DNA of 64,000 bases from Alphaproteobacteria bacterium (GTDB taxonomy: Bacteria > Pseudomonadota > Alphaproteobacteria > WRAU01 > Hepatincolaceae), in assembly GCA_009780035.1 (NCBI GenBank), contig WRAU01000008.1:19569-83568 (forward strand), read 5' to 3'. This document shows, piece after piece, positions 38,151 through 49,390 of the stretch. Made by a program: the position numbers and the translations under genes. Under the pieces are notes generated by a model. It did not search any database and was not told the DNA's origin. It saw only the letters and a list, made by a program, of their open reading frames with translations. How positions within the stretch are numbered: position 1 is the first letter of the stretch; every line of letters starts with the position of its first letter.

Positions 38151-39041
38151 ATGCGGATTAATTTGTTTAAATATCATAGAGATATTTTTGGTTTTTCCAA
38201 AATTAAGTTTTGGAATAAGTTCTTCGTAAGTATTTTTGCTATAATTATATGGCTTTGTCTGCTTTCGATTTTTAGCACAATTATACTTGAAAAAACTTTA
38301 AATCCCTTAAAATTTTCTTCAAATAGCAGTGCAATTATTGAAATCCATCCAGAAAATACAATTGAGAAAACTAGAATGAAAACAGAGGTTGTTTTAGAAT
38401 TCTTAAAAACACAAAAATATATTTCTGATTTTGAAAAATTAGAAGAGGAAAAAATCCGCAGCTTAATTAATACTTTTACTGGTCAAAATGAGAAACTTTT
38501 AGGTATTCCTTTGCCAGTATTAATTCTAGTAAATGTTAATCCGCCTTATGATTCTAGTTTGCAATCTTTAAAACTTGGGCTTTCACAAAAAGTTAACAAT
38601 ATTTATTTAGATACTGAAACTGAATTATTAAAAAGGTTTCTCAACCCAATCAGCCTTACTAAATATATTTCAATGCTAGTGCCAGCCTTAGCTTTAGTAT
38701 TATTAAGCACTACCTTATTTTTAATAATTTATGCTATTTTATTTTCTAATAAAAGTTTTATCAGTACCTTAGTTTTACTAGGAATTTATAAAACTGCCCT
38801 TTATAAAGAGCTATCTAAGTGGCTTTTTTTTAATTCGGCAAAGTCTTGCATTATTGCTGCAGTTTTATTCCTTATTACACTTTTTATAATATATATTTTT
38901 AAAATAGTCAGCATAGATATGCTATTTCTTTATTTTGATTTAATTTTATATTTTTTATTATCAATACCAATTCTAACCGCCATATTGGGAGTTATTTTTT
39001 TAAGAAAATTAACCAAGAAATATTTCTATGCCAATGAGTAA
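38151..39041 (+). CDS. ftsX: Cell division protein FtsX
   Basis: This 296-residue permease-like protein has one N-terminal transmembrane segment (residues about 25-45), a periplasmic domain of about 120 residues and three C-terminal transmembrane segments starting near residues 172, 225 and 265, the MacB/FtsX topology. Sequence conservation is low but its position after ftsE and its topology make the call firm. FtsX transmits the FtsE ATPase cycle to periplasmic amidase activators. Confidence 0.85.
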   Translation: MRINLFKYHRDIFGFSKIKFWNKFFVSIFAIIIWLCLLSIFSTIILEKTLNPLKFSSNSSAIIEIHPENTIEKTRMKTEVVLEFLKTQKYISDFEKLEEEKIRSLINTFTGQNEKLLGIPLPVLILVNVNPPYDSSLQSLKLGLSQKVNNIYLDTETELLKRFLNPISLTKYISMLVPALALVLLSTTLFLIIYAILFSNKSFISTLVLLGIYKTALYKELSKWLFFNSAKSCIIAAVLFLITLFIIYIFKIVSIDMLFLYFDLILYFLLSIPILTAILGVIFLRKLTKKYFYANE

Positions 39042-39055
39042 TTAAAGGAACATTC

Positions 39056-39781
39056 ATGCTGATATTAAGAAACATTATAGCTCAAACTTTTATGCTACTT
39101 ATGATTCTTTTCATAACTTTTTTTTGTTATATTGCAAGTTTTATTGTATCTACAAGGGTTATGAATTATATTCTTTATAAAATCTTTGATATATTGCGGA
39201 GTGTTGTTTTTAAAATTATCGGCATTAAAATTGAATACCGCGGACTTGAAAATATTCCTAATGGAGCGGTAATTTTTGCCTCAAAGCATCAATCAGCTTT
39301 TGAAACATCTTTCTTTTTCAATAAATTTAAACGCAATACCATCTATTGTTTTAAGGCTGAAATTGCGAAAGTGCCGCTTTGGGGCAGAATTGCTACAGTT
39401 AATGGCGGTATTGCTATTGATAGAGGAAACTCTGCATCGTTTAGAAAGTTTATTAGCGAGGTGCAGGAAACCTTAAATATCGATAAAAGCATAGCAATTT
39501 TTCCAGAGGGCACAAGAGTATCGCTGAAGTCTCGTCCTAAATTTAAAAAAGGGATTGCCAAAATTTATAGCAATACCACAGCTCCTATTGTGCCTGTTGC
39601 TTTAAATACTGGAGATTGCTTGCCGCGTGGCAGTAAACTTATTTATCCTGCCCATGTGATAATAGAATTTCTGCAGCCAATTGCTAATAGAGATTTATCC
39701 GAAGACGAATTCATGGAGTTTTTGCATAAGCAGATTAATGATAAATCTGATGAATTAAGCAATTTAGCTAAATTACGCTAA
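39056..39781 (+). CDS. plsC: 1-acyl-sn-glycerol-3-phosphate acyltransferase
   Basis: This 241-residue membrane enzyme makes phosphatidic acid from lysophosphatidic acid. It carries the H-x4-E variant 'SKHQSAFET' (residues about 76-84), which replaces H-x4-D in alphaproteobacterial members, 'GGIAIDRGN' and the substrate-binding FPEGTR (residues about 149-154). Two hydrophobic N-terminal segments anchor it. AAAGGAACATTC precedes the start. It overlaps the end of convergent thyX by 4 bases. Confidence 0.92.
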   Translation: MLILRNIIAQTFMLLMILFITFFCYIASFIVSTRVMNYILYKIFDILRSVVFKIIGIKIEYRGLENIPNGAVIFASKHQSAFETSFFFNKFKRNTIYCFKAEIAKVPLWGRIATVNGGIAIDRGNSASFRKFISEVQETLNIDKSIAIFPEGTRVSLKSRPKFKKGIAKIYSNTTAPIVPVALNTGDCLPRGSKLIYPAHVIIEFLQPIANRDLSEDEFMEFLHKQINDKSDELSNLAKLR

Positions 39782-40641
39782 ATATCTGCCAACTCAAACA
39801 CTTGTTTTAAGTTAGCTAATTCTCTTTTAGATATTTTATAATCTTCTAAATTATAAGATTCACCTTTAATAATTTTTTTAATTAAAGCAATTTCATCAGC
39901 TGAAAAAGTTTCCGCATTTAGAGAGTAATCTACAAAAGCCTGATAAGTAATTGGCACCCAATTTTTTACGAGCTCTAAAATTGCCTCAGCATAAACTCTA
40001 ATTTCATACTGGGCGTGATGATCAGCCCTTAGTCTTAAAAAATGCAGCAAATTATGTAGATCGATTTTCCAATAGAATTGGGTGTAAACATTAACTGGCA
40101 GCACGCCTCTTGCAATTTCTTTAGCTAAATTTATTTCATCGCTAATAAATTCGTCATAAACTGCAAAAGACTGCTCGCTTATATTCTTAATTTTATTACG
40201 CAATGAAGTGTTTAAGGGTTCTGCAATAATTTCGCTGCGTCCTTGTTTATTAGATTTTGACTGATGGCATATTTGCTCAAATTTAGGCAGATAATAATCG
40301 TGCTCCATAATGGAATATCTTGCAGAGTATTCATTTACATTGGCGGTGCGATGCCTTAGCCATTGCCGGGCTACAAAGATAGGCGCTTTAATGTGCAGTT
40401 TAATTTCACACATTTCAAAGGGGGTAGTATGCTTGTGGCGCAGCAGATAGCGGATAAGAGCGGTATCATCATTTAAGGTTTTTGTGCCGGCGCCGTAAGA
40501 TACTCTGGCTGCCTGAGTAATGCTGCTATCGTTGCCCATGTAGTCTATCAGTCTAACAAAGCCTTTGTCTAAACAAGGAATACTTTGCTGCAGATAGTTT
40601 TCAAGAGGCTTAGAAGAAGTTCTATTAGTGGTATTATTCAT
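39778..40641 (-). CDS. thyX: Flavin-dependent thymidylate synthase ThyX
   Basis: This 287-residue FAD enzyme methylates dUMP using CH2-THF and NADPH. It holds the ThyX motif R-H-R-x7-8-S ('RHRTANVNEYSARY', residues about 110-123), 'HKHTTPFE' and 'HHAQYEIRVYAEAI'. It substitutes for ThyA, as in Rickettsiales and many other alphaproteobacteria, and with Dut forms the dTMP supply seen in this window. Confidence 0.95.
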   Translation of the reverse strand: MNNTTNRTSSKPLENYLQQSIPCLDKGFVRLIDYMGNDSSITQAARVSYGAGTKTLNDDTALIRYLLRHKHTTPFEMCEIKLHIKAPIFVARQWLRHRTANVNEYSARYSIMEHDYYLPKFEQICHQSKSNKQGRSEIIAEPLNTSLRNKIKNISEQSFAVYDEFISDEINLAKEIARGVLPVNVYTQFYWKIDLHNLLHFLRLRADHHAQYEIRVYAEAILELVKNWVPITYQAFVDYSLNAETFSADEIALIKKIIKGESYNLEDYKISKRELANLKQVFELADI

Positions 40642-40740
40642 AGGTTTTTAACATTTTATATATTACAGGTAGAATTTTTAAAGAAAAAATTACATTTCTA
40701 TAAATATATATTTTTTTTTAGAATATTTCCATTATAATAT

Positions 40741-41031
40741 AGGAGCACTTAGGTGATATTAAGATAAACCTCTATGCAATTACTATTTTGGACTCGGGGG
40801 CAGTACCCGACACCTCCACCAACTTTACTTACGGGGGTGATATAGCTTCGACAGGGTAGGAAAAATAGAGCTTCTTACGGTATAATTCCACCGTTATCGG
40901 GTTATTTTTATAAATGCCAATGATAACAATCAGGCAATGGCTTACGCAGCTTAGTTCTTGAGGGCATTAGCCCTTTAGTCTAATTGCATAGTCATAGGGG
41001 TTTGGATAGCACCCGGCAACAGAAGCTATCC
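40741..41031 (+). ncRNA. ssrA: Two-piece (circularly permuted) tmRNA
   Basis: The acceptor piece comes first: TCGGG-GGCAGTA-CCCGA forms the T arm, then CACCTCC (40811-40817), discriminator A and CCA (40819-40821). After an 11-base spacer the coding piece begins with GGGGGTG (40833-40839), which pairs all 7 bases with CACCTCC, followed by ATATAGCTTCGACAGG. The tag frame starts with resume codon GCC at 40916 and encodes ANDNNQAMAYAA before TAG at 40952-40954. This permuted layout is the alphaproteobacterial form. The tag ends YAA rather than the common LAA or VAA. tmRNA rescues stalled ribosomes and tags the product for ClpXP. A TATAAT lies at 40733-40738. Confidence 0.95.
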
Positions 41032-41037
41032 ATTTTT
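41004..41037 (+). terminator. Intrinsic terminator of ssrA
   Basis: GGATAGC (41004-41010) pairs with GCTATCC (41025-41031) and is followed by ATTTTT. The hairpin may also define the 3' end of the coding piece. Confidence 0.7.
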
Positions 41038-41067
41038 ATTTAAGAAATCTAATTTATATTGATAACT

Positions 41068-41562
41068 ATGAAAAAAGATCCCTTTGATTTTACAACTTGG
41101 ATTGCCGAATCCGTATCTCTTGCCTCTATTGAAGTGGTTAAAAAAGCTATAACACTGCTGTCAGAGTTAAGTGCTGTCAAAGTATTTAGCAATTACAAGC
41201 ATAGTTTTTACATTAGCTTTATAACAAGAGATAAAGAGGCTGTCTTGCCAGAGTTTCTTTTAGAACAATATCCTGATGCTATTACCATTGTTTTAGAAAA
41301 TCAATTCGAGAACCTTAAAGTTTCTAGTAAAGGCTTCTTTGTTAGCCTTAGCTTTAGCAATAAACTTTACGATTTATTTGTGCCGTTTAAAGCTATTGTT
41401 AATTTTTCTGATAAATCACTGAATTTGAATATCCCTATAATGTATGACAGCAGCCGGCTGTCAGCAAAAGCCAAGAAAGAAAAAGCAAATAAAGCTAAAA
41501 ATAAATTAAAAGCTAAAGGATTTGATGATTCTAATATCATAGAATTTAAAATAACCAAATAA
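41068..41562 (+). CDS. sspB: ClpXP adaptor SspB (alpha type)
   Basis: This 164-residue protein matches the alphaproteobacterial SspB adaptor, which delivers ssrA-tagged proteins to ClpXP. Characteristic segments are 'FYISFITRDKEAVLPEFLLEQYPDAITIVLENQFENL', 'GFFVSLSFSNKLYDLFVPFKAIVNFSDKSLN'. The C-terminal lysine- and alanine-rich tail is the tether to ClpX. I use ATG at 41068 rather than the TTG three codons upstream. It lies directly after the tmRNA gene, which makes the tag and its adaptor a physical unit. Confidence 0.87.
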   Translation: MKKDPFDFTTWIAESVSLASIEVVKKAITLLSELSAVKVFSNYKHSFYISFITRDKEAVLPEFLLEQYPDAITIVLENQFENLKVSSKGFFVSLSFSNKLYDLFVPFKAIVNFSDKSLNLNIPIMYDSSRLSAKAKKEKANKAKNKLKAKGFDDSNIIEFKITK

Positions 41563-41884
41563 GAAAAGAAAAAGAAAAACAAGACTCAAAGCACAAAAGA
41601 TAGAAGCAAGAACTATTTCTAACAAGAACAAAAGAATAAATCCCATCCGGAATGCTTTCTACGGGAACATATAAGACAAAAGACTAAAGTCGTGTATTTT
41701 ATTATCTATTGTCATGCCGTGCTTATTTTTAGGGTATTGCAATTGCGTAATTGTGTTTTGTTTGATAACCCTATGGATACCAGCTTTTACAGGTATGACG
41801 ATTTTAGAAAAATGCCGTGTCAGCAGAGGCATGAGAATATTATGTAAGTTTTAATATAAACCTAGGAAAAACAAATGCTACTAT
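41563..41884. other. Intergenic region with repeat cluster
   Basis: Between the convergent sspB and AsmA-like genes lie GTCATGCCGTGC (41711-41722), a nested hairpin AGGGT...ACCCT with inner CAATT-GCGT-AATTG near 41730-41772, GGTATGACG (41792-41800) and another ATGCCGTG near 41812. These are parts of the palindromic repeat family found at 22846 and 32671, here rearranged. No ORF with recognisable product is present. Confidence 0.6.
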
Positions 41885-44800
41885 CTACTGATTTCCATAA
41901 TGGGTTGTATTATCTTTTCCCTTAGTAATACCGTCATTATTTGGTTTTCTATTTTCAGGGTTAGGGTAGGTGGCTTTACCTTTCGTATTATCTTCCAGCA
42001 TATCTTCATAGAGCTTATTTTTTAAGTTATCGTAAGATTTATTGGCAATATTAGAATTATAGGTATTATTAAAATTGGTTTTAGATTTGGTATCATTTAA
42101 TCCATCAACCACTTTGTGAGTTTTATTATTTAACAGCGATATTTCTTTTTCTTTTGGTTTTACACCAGCCGAAGATTTTTCTCCCTTATAAAAATTAGTT
42201 TTAATAGTAGGGTTTAAAAAATCGCCTGCTATATCAAAACGCATTTTATTTCTAGTATCTGCAGTTTGCTCACCTTCGCCAGATCCCCGCATATTCTGCA
42301 GTCCTAAGTCGATATTAAGCTGCATTACTCCGCGATATTCTTTGTTATTATTATCAATATATAAAAGGGCAATTGGATAAAGTTCTATAATATTGTTTTT
42401 AATATTAGCACGACCGTAAATATCATTCACATAAATAGTTTCAACACCATTAAGTTTCTTTTTAGAAAGGGTTAAGAACAATCCGTCAGTAATTGCCAGT
42501 CTATTTACCAATATGCGTTCCTGTTTGATAAAACTTAAATCACCGTCAATATTAGAAAAAGGTTTGTCAAAGGTGTCGCCATTAAATTTAATTTTGCCGT
42601 TTAAAACCACATTGCCAACTATTGGCGTGGTTTTAAGAAATAGATTCTTCGTGTCTTCAAAATTCAGCACTAAATCTTCTAAATTAATATGTCCGGCAAT
42701 TACTGGCAGAACAATGCTATCGGCGCTAATTGCTCCGGAAATGCTGCCGCCTCTTTCGCCCACTGCACTGAATTTGTTAATATTGAAGCCAGTTTTAAAA
42801 AGTGAAATATCTAAGCTCGCATTCTTCAAAGGCACGCCGCGCAGCTTAGATTTAGCTATATCCATATTAATTTTTACTTTAAAATTATTCGGCAGCCCGA
42901 AAATATTTATATCTTCAATTTTTTCGTAGGTTAAATTGGCGATTTGCCGTGCGTAAATATCTGCAATATCTTCAAAATTAAACTCTTTGATTTTTGTGGA
43001 TACTAAAATATCGGAATCTTCAACCCTTTGTGAATAAATAATATAGGTGTCATTAAGCTGCAGATCTCCTAAGAATCCTACAAAATCGCTTAGCAGCAGT
43101 TTATTATTTTCTAACCTTAATTTTGAGGAAATGCTGTATGCATCTTTATTTTTGCCAATATTTTGCAAAAATTCTATGCTAGCAGGACTAAATCCCATAG
43201 TTTGCCCTACAACAGAAATACTTCCTTGCGATTCTAAAGCCAGTAAGGCGGTTTTGTTTTCAAGATCTACTCTGCCGACTACTTCAGCATTATAATTTTT
43301 TGTTTTAACTGATGTATTATAAATATACAGTTTATCGAAACTATCTAATAAAAAGCCAATATTTAAACTATCAATAGTGATATTATTAATAGCGGTATCC
43401 GCCGCTTTGAAATTTACTATAAAATGCTGCGGGCGGAAAATACTCATTTTGGAATTTTTCCAATTGGTAATTTCTTCAATGCTTGCTAAAAATGTAGAAT
43501 CTTTAATAACGCTATTATTTAGTGTAGAGGTGATTCCTTGCAGGAAAGGCGACATATCTTTCATTTCTGCTAGGATATCAATAATTATATTTCTACTGCT
43601 GCTGGCGTAATCCCAAGTAAAACTGCCTTGATAGCGGTTATCATTTAGGATCATATTTATATTGTCAATTTTTAGAAAATTGGAATTTATAAGTAATTTT
43701 CCTTCAAAGCTGCTGTTTTGAATTTTTTTGCTGTTAATTTCAAAGAGGAATTTATTAATAAAAAGCAGAATCCCTTGATTTTTCATAGATAAATCAGCAG
43801 ATATGTCGCCGTTTTCTGTATTTTTATAGCCAGACAATGTAATTAAATCGGCGTTGCGCCCATCAAGAATGAAATCTACAGTAAAATTGACTTTATCTTC
43901 CTTATATTGCAAAGTTGAGTTGTATTCAATATTGCTGTCAGCAAATCTTAAGCCTCCACCTGCAGAAACTTTGCCGGTAAAAGAGGTTGTAATTTTAGCG
44001 CTAATATTTTCTGCGCTTATAATCTTTTGACCTTGATTATTAATAATGTTAATTTTAGAGCGTCTAAGTGTAAAATTATCTACATCATTAAAGCTGAACT
44101 TTATATTGTTTACAACGCTAGATAAAGCACGCGAAAGAAAGCCGTAATTAACAGAGCTGTCTTCTTTTGGAGTAATTAATGCCTCATTTGGTGCATCATT
44201 AAATTCTTGCGAGCTGATTGGCGCATTGCTTTCTTGATTTTCTTCTGTATTTTGAGATTTTTCAGCCGAATCTGTATCCAATAGTGCTTCTTTCTTCGGT
44301 GCAGCAGAAGTGCCATTAGTTATTAGGCTGTCAAGATTATCCAGCATATCTAAAACTTCATTAGCATTGCTGGCTGGAACTGCCGATGTATTTTGGGCGG
44401 TAATTTCTTTAATTTTATCGTTAGAGACGCTGCTTTTAATTGCCCGTTCTACATTGGCAATAATTTGCGCATAGCTTGAATCAAGAGCTGTAACATCTGC
44501 CGTTTGTAAATTAAGGGTTGCACCAATAATATCAATGTTTTTAATGCTAAAATTGCCGATAAAAAGCGGCAGAAATTTAAAATCTATTTGTAAATTTGCA
44601 GCATCGAACTGATTAACCCGAAATTGTGTGGCGTTAGAGTTTGCAGAATCTTTCTTATAAAAACTGATATTATTAAGAGATATTGAAAATCTTGGAATAA
44701 AAGAAACTTTAATTACGCCGTTAATTTTTGCTTGAAAACCTGTGCTTTTATAAATAGCGGTTTCTATAGAATTAACATAGTAGCTGGAGTTGATTATTTT

Positions 44801-45328
44801 TGAAAAAATGACACCGAAAATAAACATAAAAACTAAGAAAACTACGATTATTTTAAAATAAATGCTTTTTAGAAATTTAACTAAGATTGGAAATCTTAAA
44901 ACTACTATCCTAGTTAAAGAAGCAATGCCAAGCGCTATATAGTCTAGCCCTTTAATAATGTGCCGAGATGACGGCAGAACTTTTAGCATAAGATCTTTAA
45001 AAGGAGCGAAAAGCTGAGCTGCAGAGGCGATAACTTTATCTACTCTTTCTTCAAACTCAGATTTTGGCTTGTTGTTAGAGTTTACCTGATTCGCATTGGC
45101 GTCTTCTGCCGAATTTTGAGGATTGTTTTGCGGTGCAACTGCTGTTTGTGTATTATCTTTGCCGTCAATAGCTTCATTGGCTGGAATTTTAATAGGATTT
45201 ATTTTTGCTAGCTCTTGTTTTTGGTTAGAGCTTTCCTGTGCAGATGATTTTATAGTTGTTTTATCTTCTAAAATTTCTAAATTTTCAGTTTTTTTAGAGT
45301 CTTTATCTTTTTTACCAAAGAGTTTCAT
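41885..45328 (-). CDS. AsmA-family outer-envelope protein
   Basis: This 1147-residue protein has a Glu/Asn/Gln-rich cytoplasmic N-terminus, one transmembrane segment near residue 155 ('YFKIIVVFLVFMFIFGVIF') and then an AsmA start, 'IKVSFIPRFSISLNNISFYK', with long beta-rich repeats. Residues about 290-400 are a low-complexity insert. The last 100 residues are disordered. AsmA-like proteins are thought to bridge the periplasm for phospholipid transport and to affect outer-membrane protein assembly. The cytoplasmic extension of about 140 residues is longer than usual. Confidence 0.8.
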   Translation of the reverse strand: MKLFGKKDKDSKKTENLEILEDKTTIKSSAQESSNQKQELAKINPIKIPANEAIDGKDNTQTAVAPQNNPQNSAEDANANQVNSNNKPKSEFEERVDKVIASAAQLFAPFKDLMLKVLPSSRHIIKGLDYIALGIASLTRIVVLRFPILVKFLKSIYFKIIVVFLVFMFIFGVIFSKIINSSYYVNSIETAIYKSTGFQAKINGVIKVSFIPRFSISLNNISFYKKDSANSNATQFRVNQFDAANLQIDFKFLPLFIGNFSIKNIDIIGATLNLQTADVTALDSSYAQIIANVERAIKSSVSNDKIKEITAQNTSAVPASNANEVLDMLDNLDSLITNGTSAAPKKEALLDTDSAEKSQNTEENQESNAPISSQEFNDAPNEALITPKEDSSVNYGFLSRALSSVVNNIKFSFNDVDNFTLRRSKINIINNQGQKIISAENISAKITTSFTGKVSAGGGLRFADSNIEYNSTLQYKEDKVNFTVDFILDGRNADLITLSGYKNTENGDISADLSMKNQGILLFINKFLFEINSKKIQNSSFEGKLLINSNFLKIDNINMILNDNRYQGSFTWDYASSSRNIIIDILAEMKDMSPFLQGITSTLNNSVIKDSTFLASIEEITNWKNSKMSIFRPQHFIVNFKAADTAINNITIDSLNIGFLLDSFDKLYIYNTSVKTKNYNAEVVGRVDLENKTALLALESQGSISVVGQTMGFSPASIEFLQNIGKNKDAYSISSKLRLENNKLLLSDFVGFLGDLQLNDTYIIYSQRVEDSDILVSTKIKEFNFEDIADIYARQIANLTYEKIEDINIFGLPNNFKVKINMDIAKSKLRGVPLKNASLDISLFKTGFNINKFSAVGERGGSISGAISADSIVLPVIAGHINLEDLVLNFEDTKNLFLKTTPIVGNVVLNGKIKFNGDTFDKPFSNIDGDLSFIKQERILVNRLAITDGLFLTLSKKKLNGVETIYVNDIYGRANIKNNIIELYPIALLYIDNNNKEYRGVMQLNIDLGLQNMRGSGEGEQTADTRNKMRFDIAGDFLNPTIKTNFYKGEKSSAGVKPKEKEISLLNNKTHKVVDGLNDTKSKTNFNNTYNSNIANKSYDNLKNKLYEDMLEDNTKGKATYPNPENRKPNNDGITKGKDNTTHYGNQ

Positions 45329-45436
45329 TATTTACCACCAAAAAATTACAGCATGCTAAATGATTATAGACTATAAATATAGATAAAAAAACTTTTTTAG
45401 ATACAATTGAAATTTTGAAATTATATATACAACATC

Positions 45437-45465
45437 TTTACTTTTTAATAAATGATGGATATAAT
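45437..45465 (+). promoter_or_regulatory. Sigma-70 promoter of the celB-bglA-celA operon
   Basis: TTTACT (45437-45442) and TATAAT (45460-45465) are separated by 17 bases, 36 bases before the celB start. No clear operator palindrome or antiterminator hairpin is visible, and no regulator gene is adjacent. Confidence 0.72.
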
Positions 45466-45501
45466 TACAATATGTGCTAAAAACTTAAGGAAGTGAAAAC
45501 A

Positions 45502-48233
<2,732 letters not shown>

Positions 48234-48245
48234 AGAAGGGTGATT

Positions 48246-48554
48246 ATGAAAAAAGTTTTATTTATGTGCAATGCCGGCATGAGCACGAGCTTATTAGCAG
48301 AAAGAGTTAAAAAAGAATCCATAGCACAAGGTGATGAAATGGAAATAAAAGCTCTTAACGAACAGGCTGGAAAAGAAGTATTAAATCAGTATGATGCAGT
48401 TCTGCTGGGTCCGCAAATTGGCTACCTTGAGGATTCTCTCAAAAAAATGATGATTCAGATGGGCGGCAGCGGCAAATTAGCCAAAATTGATATGAAAGAC
48501 TATGGACGAATGGACGCTAAAGCAATTTACAATCAAATAAAAAGTATGCTTTAG
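48246..48554 (+). CDS. celA: PTS cellobiose/lactose-type subunit IIB
   Basis: This 102-residue phosphocarrier starts with ATG 48246 (MKKVLFMCNAGMSTSLL); AGAAGGGTG upstream is the ribosome site and the GTG at 48240 is part of it. The phosphorylated cysteine lies at residue 8 in 'FMCNAGMSTSLL'. 'AVLLGPQIGYLEDSLKKM' is also conserved. The operon lacks a IIA gene, so the IIA, and HPr and EI, must be supplied from elsewhere. Confidence 0.93.
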   Translation: MKKVLFMCNAGMSTSLLAERVKKESIAQGDEMEIKALNEQAGKEVLNQYDAVLLGPQIGYLEDSLKKMMIQMGGSGKLAKIDMKDYGRMDAKAIYNQIKSML

Positions 48555-48592
48555 TTGCAGTCAACGATGATGCAATTTTATCAAAAAATCAA

Positions 48593-48621
48593 TTGACAAT
48601 AAAGTTGGTTTATTAAATAAT
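48593..48621 (+). promoter_or_regulatory. Promoter of leader-RNA module, copy 1
   Basis: TTGACA (48593-48598) and AATAAT (48616-48621) are separated by 17 bases. The same two hexamers with the same spacing occur at copy 2 (52071-52099), and similarity extends upstream of the -35 (CAAAAA-N-TCAATTGACAA in both). Confidence 0.78.
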
Positions 48622-48625
48622 TAAG

Positions 48626-48808
48626 TATGGGCGTCAAACCCCCATTACAACACCATACATTAACACAAACATGTTAATGTATGTTTTCTCGTATATTTAT
48701 ATATGGGCGGGAGAGCAGAGAATAAAATACCTTTCGGGGAAATAATCTCGCTCTTTGGATTATCAGAGGTTTGAATCTCCCGCTCTAAGTATAATTATAA
48801 AAGAGAGA
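48626..48808 (+). ncRNA. Structured leader RNA of unknown class, copy 1
   Basis: Between promoter and the 97-residue ORF, the predicted transcript starts near 48626. A 5-bp hairpin ATGGG (48627-48631)/CCCAT (48641-48645) is followed by an inverted repeat CATACATTAACA/TGTTAATGTATG, then a domain closed by a 10-bp helix GGGCGGGAGA (48705-48714)/TCTCCCGCTC (48776-48785). Inside it lie GAGA/TCTC carrying a small CC/GG hairpin and CTCT/AGAG, giving a three-way junction. Almost the same sequence blocks (GGGCGGGAGAGCAGAGAAT, GAAATAATCTC, CTCTT) occur in copy 2. I know no riboswitch or leader with these blocks. Confidence 0.68.
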
Positions 48809-48815
48809 ACAGCTG

Positions 48816-49109
48816 ATGGATTCCAATAAAAAACCTGAGCTAGCACATTACGATATAAAGCAAAAATTTAATAGTTTGCTTTATAACTCTAAAGAACTTC
48901 TTAAGCAATATACTGATTTACTACATAGTGTTGAAAATTCTATTGAAGCAGCCTCACCACTGCATGAAAAATTAAGTATTTATCATAATAAAATAGACAA
49001 AAAAACCAGATACATTAAAGGAGTAGAAAAATCTTTTAGAAGATTTTATAAAATATATAATGTAGAAAAACACCTTATTATAGAAGAAAATTACTGCAGA
49101 AAGCAATAA
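48816..49109 (+). CDS. Small basic helical protein, module copy 1
   Basis: This 97-residue protein starts KKPELAHYDIKQKFNSLLYNSKEL within its first 28 residues and is mainly amphipathic helix, with basic residues at 'KKTRYIKGVEKSFRRFYKIY' (about 68-87). I do not recognise a domain. Its closest visible relative is the 97-residue product at 52298-52591, identical in well over half of the aligned core. GAGAGAAC precedes ATG 48816. It is preceded by the structured leader RNA and its own promoter, and the gene converges on rpmJ. A nucleic-acid-binding role is suggested only by charge. Confidence 0.75.
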   Translation: MDSNKKPELAHYDIKQKFNSLLYNSKELLKQYTDLLHSVENSIEAASPLHEKLSIYHNKIDKKTRYIKGVEKSFRRFYKIYNVEKHLIIEENYCRKQ

Positions 49110-49123
49110 AACAACGGCATAAC

Positions 49124-49179
49124 AAAAAACCCCTACACTATTATACTATACCAACTTATGGCATTACGAAATATAGGGG
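49124..49179 (-). terminator. Branched terminator of rpmJ
   Basis: On the minus strand CCCCTA (49179-49174) pairs with TAGGGG (49135-49130), enclosing an inner hairpin ATGCC/GGTAT, and six T follow (49129-49124). It lies about 40 bases after the rpmJ stop and may also end transcription of the convergent module gene. Confidence 0.65.
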
Positions 49180-49217
49180 AAGATTGTCTTAATCGGTATA
49201 ACAATAATTAACTAAGC

Positions 49218-49343
49218 CTAGCCTTGTCTAGCTTTAAAACGAGGATTAAGTTTGTTAATCACATAAAGGCGTCCTCTTCTTTTAACCACGAAGCAGCCTT
49301 TTCCTCTAGTTTTCATAGATTTTAAAGAACTTTTTACTTTCAT
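49218..49343 (-). CDS. rpmJ: 50S ribosomal protein L36
   Basis: A 41-residue basic protein reads [20 protein letters not shown] and ends with '[20 protein letters not shown]', the alphaproteobacterial zinc-free (C-minus) L36 form with only one cysteine. L36 is a late-assembling large-subunit protein. The ORF is alone on its strand between the module gene and the flavodoxin. Confidence 0.94.
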   Translation of the reverse strand: MKVKSSLKSMKTRGKGCFVVKRRGRLYVINKLNPRFKARQG

Positions 49344-49390
49344 CTTTTTACCATTTGTATTATTTACATCAACACATTATAGTCCAGTTT

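Noticed and set aside
48705..48790. The leader RNA resembles a tRNA (GGGCGGG acceptor-like start and a GGTTCAGTCT T-arm-like end).
   Set aside because: The T-arm stem does not close with a seven-base loop, the D arm and anticodon arm cannot be formed, and the 10-bp helix runs through the place where the T stem would be.
48705..48790. Similarity of GGGAGAGCAGAGAAT to the 5' end of tetrahydrofolate or glycine riboswitches.
   Set aside because: Only a short purine-rich block matches; the conserved cores of those classes are absent.
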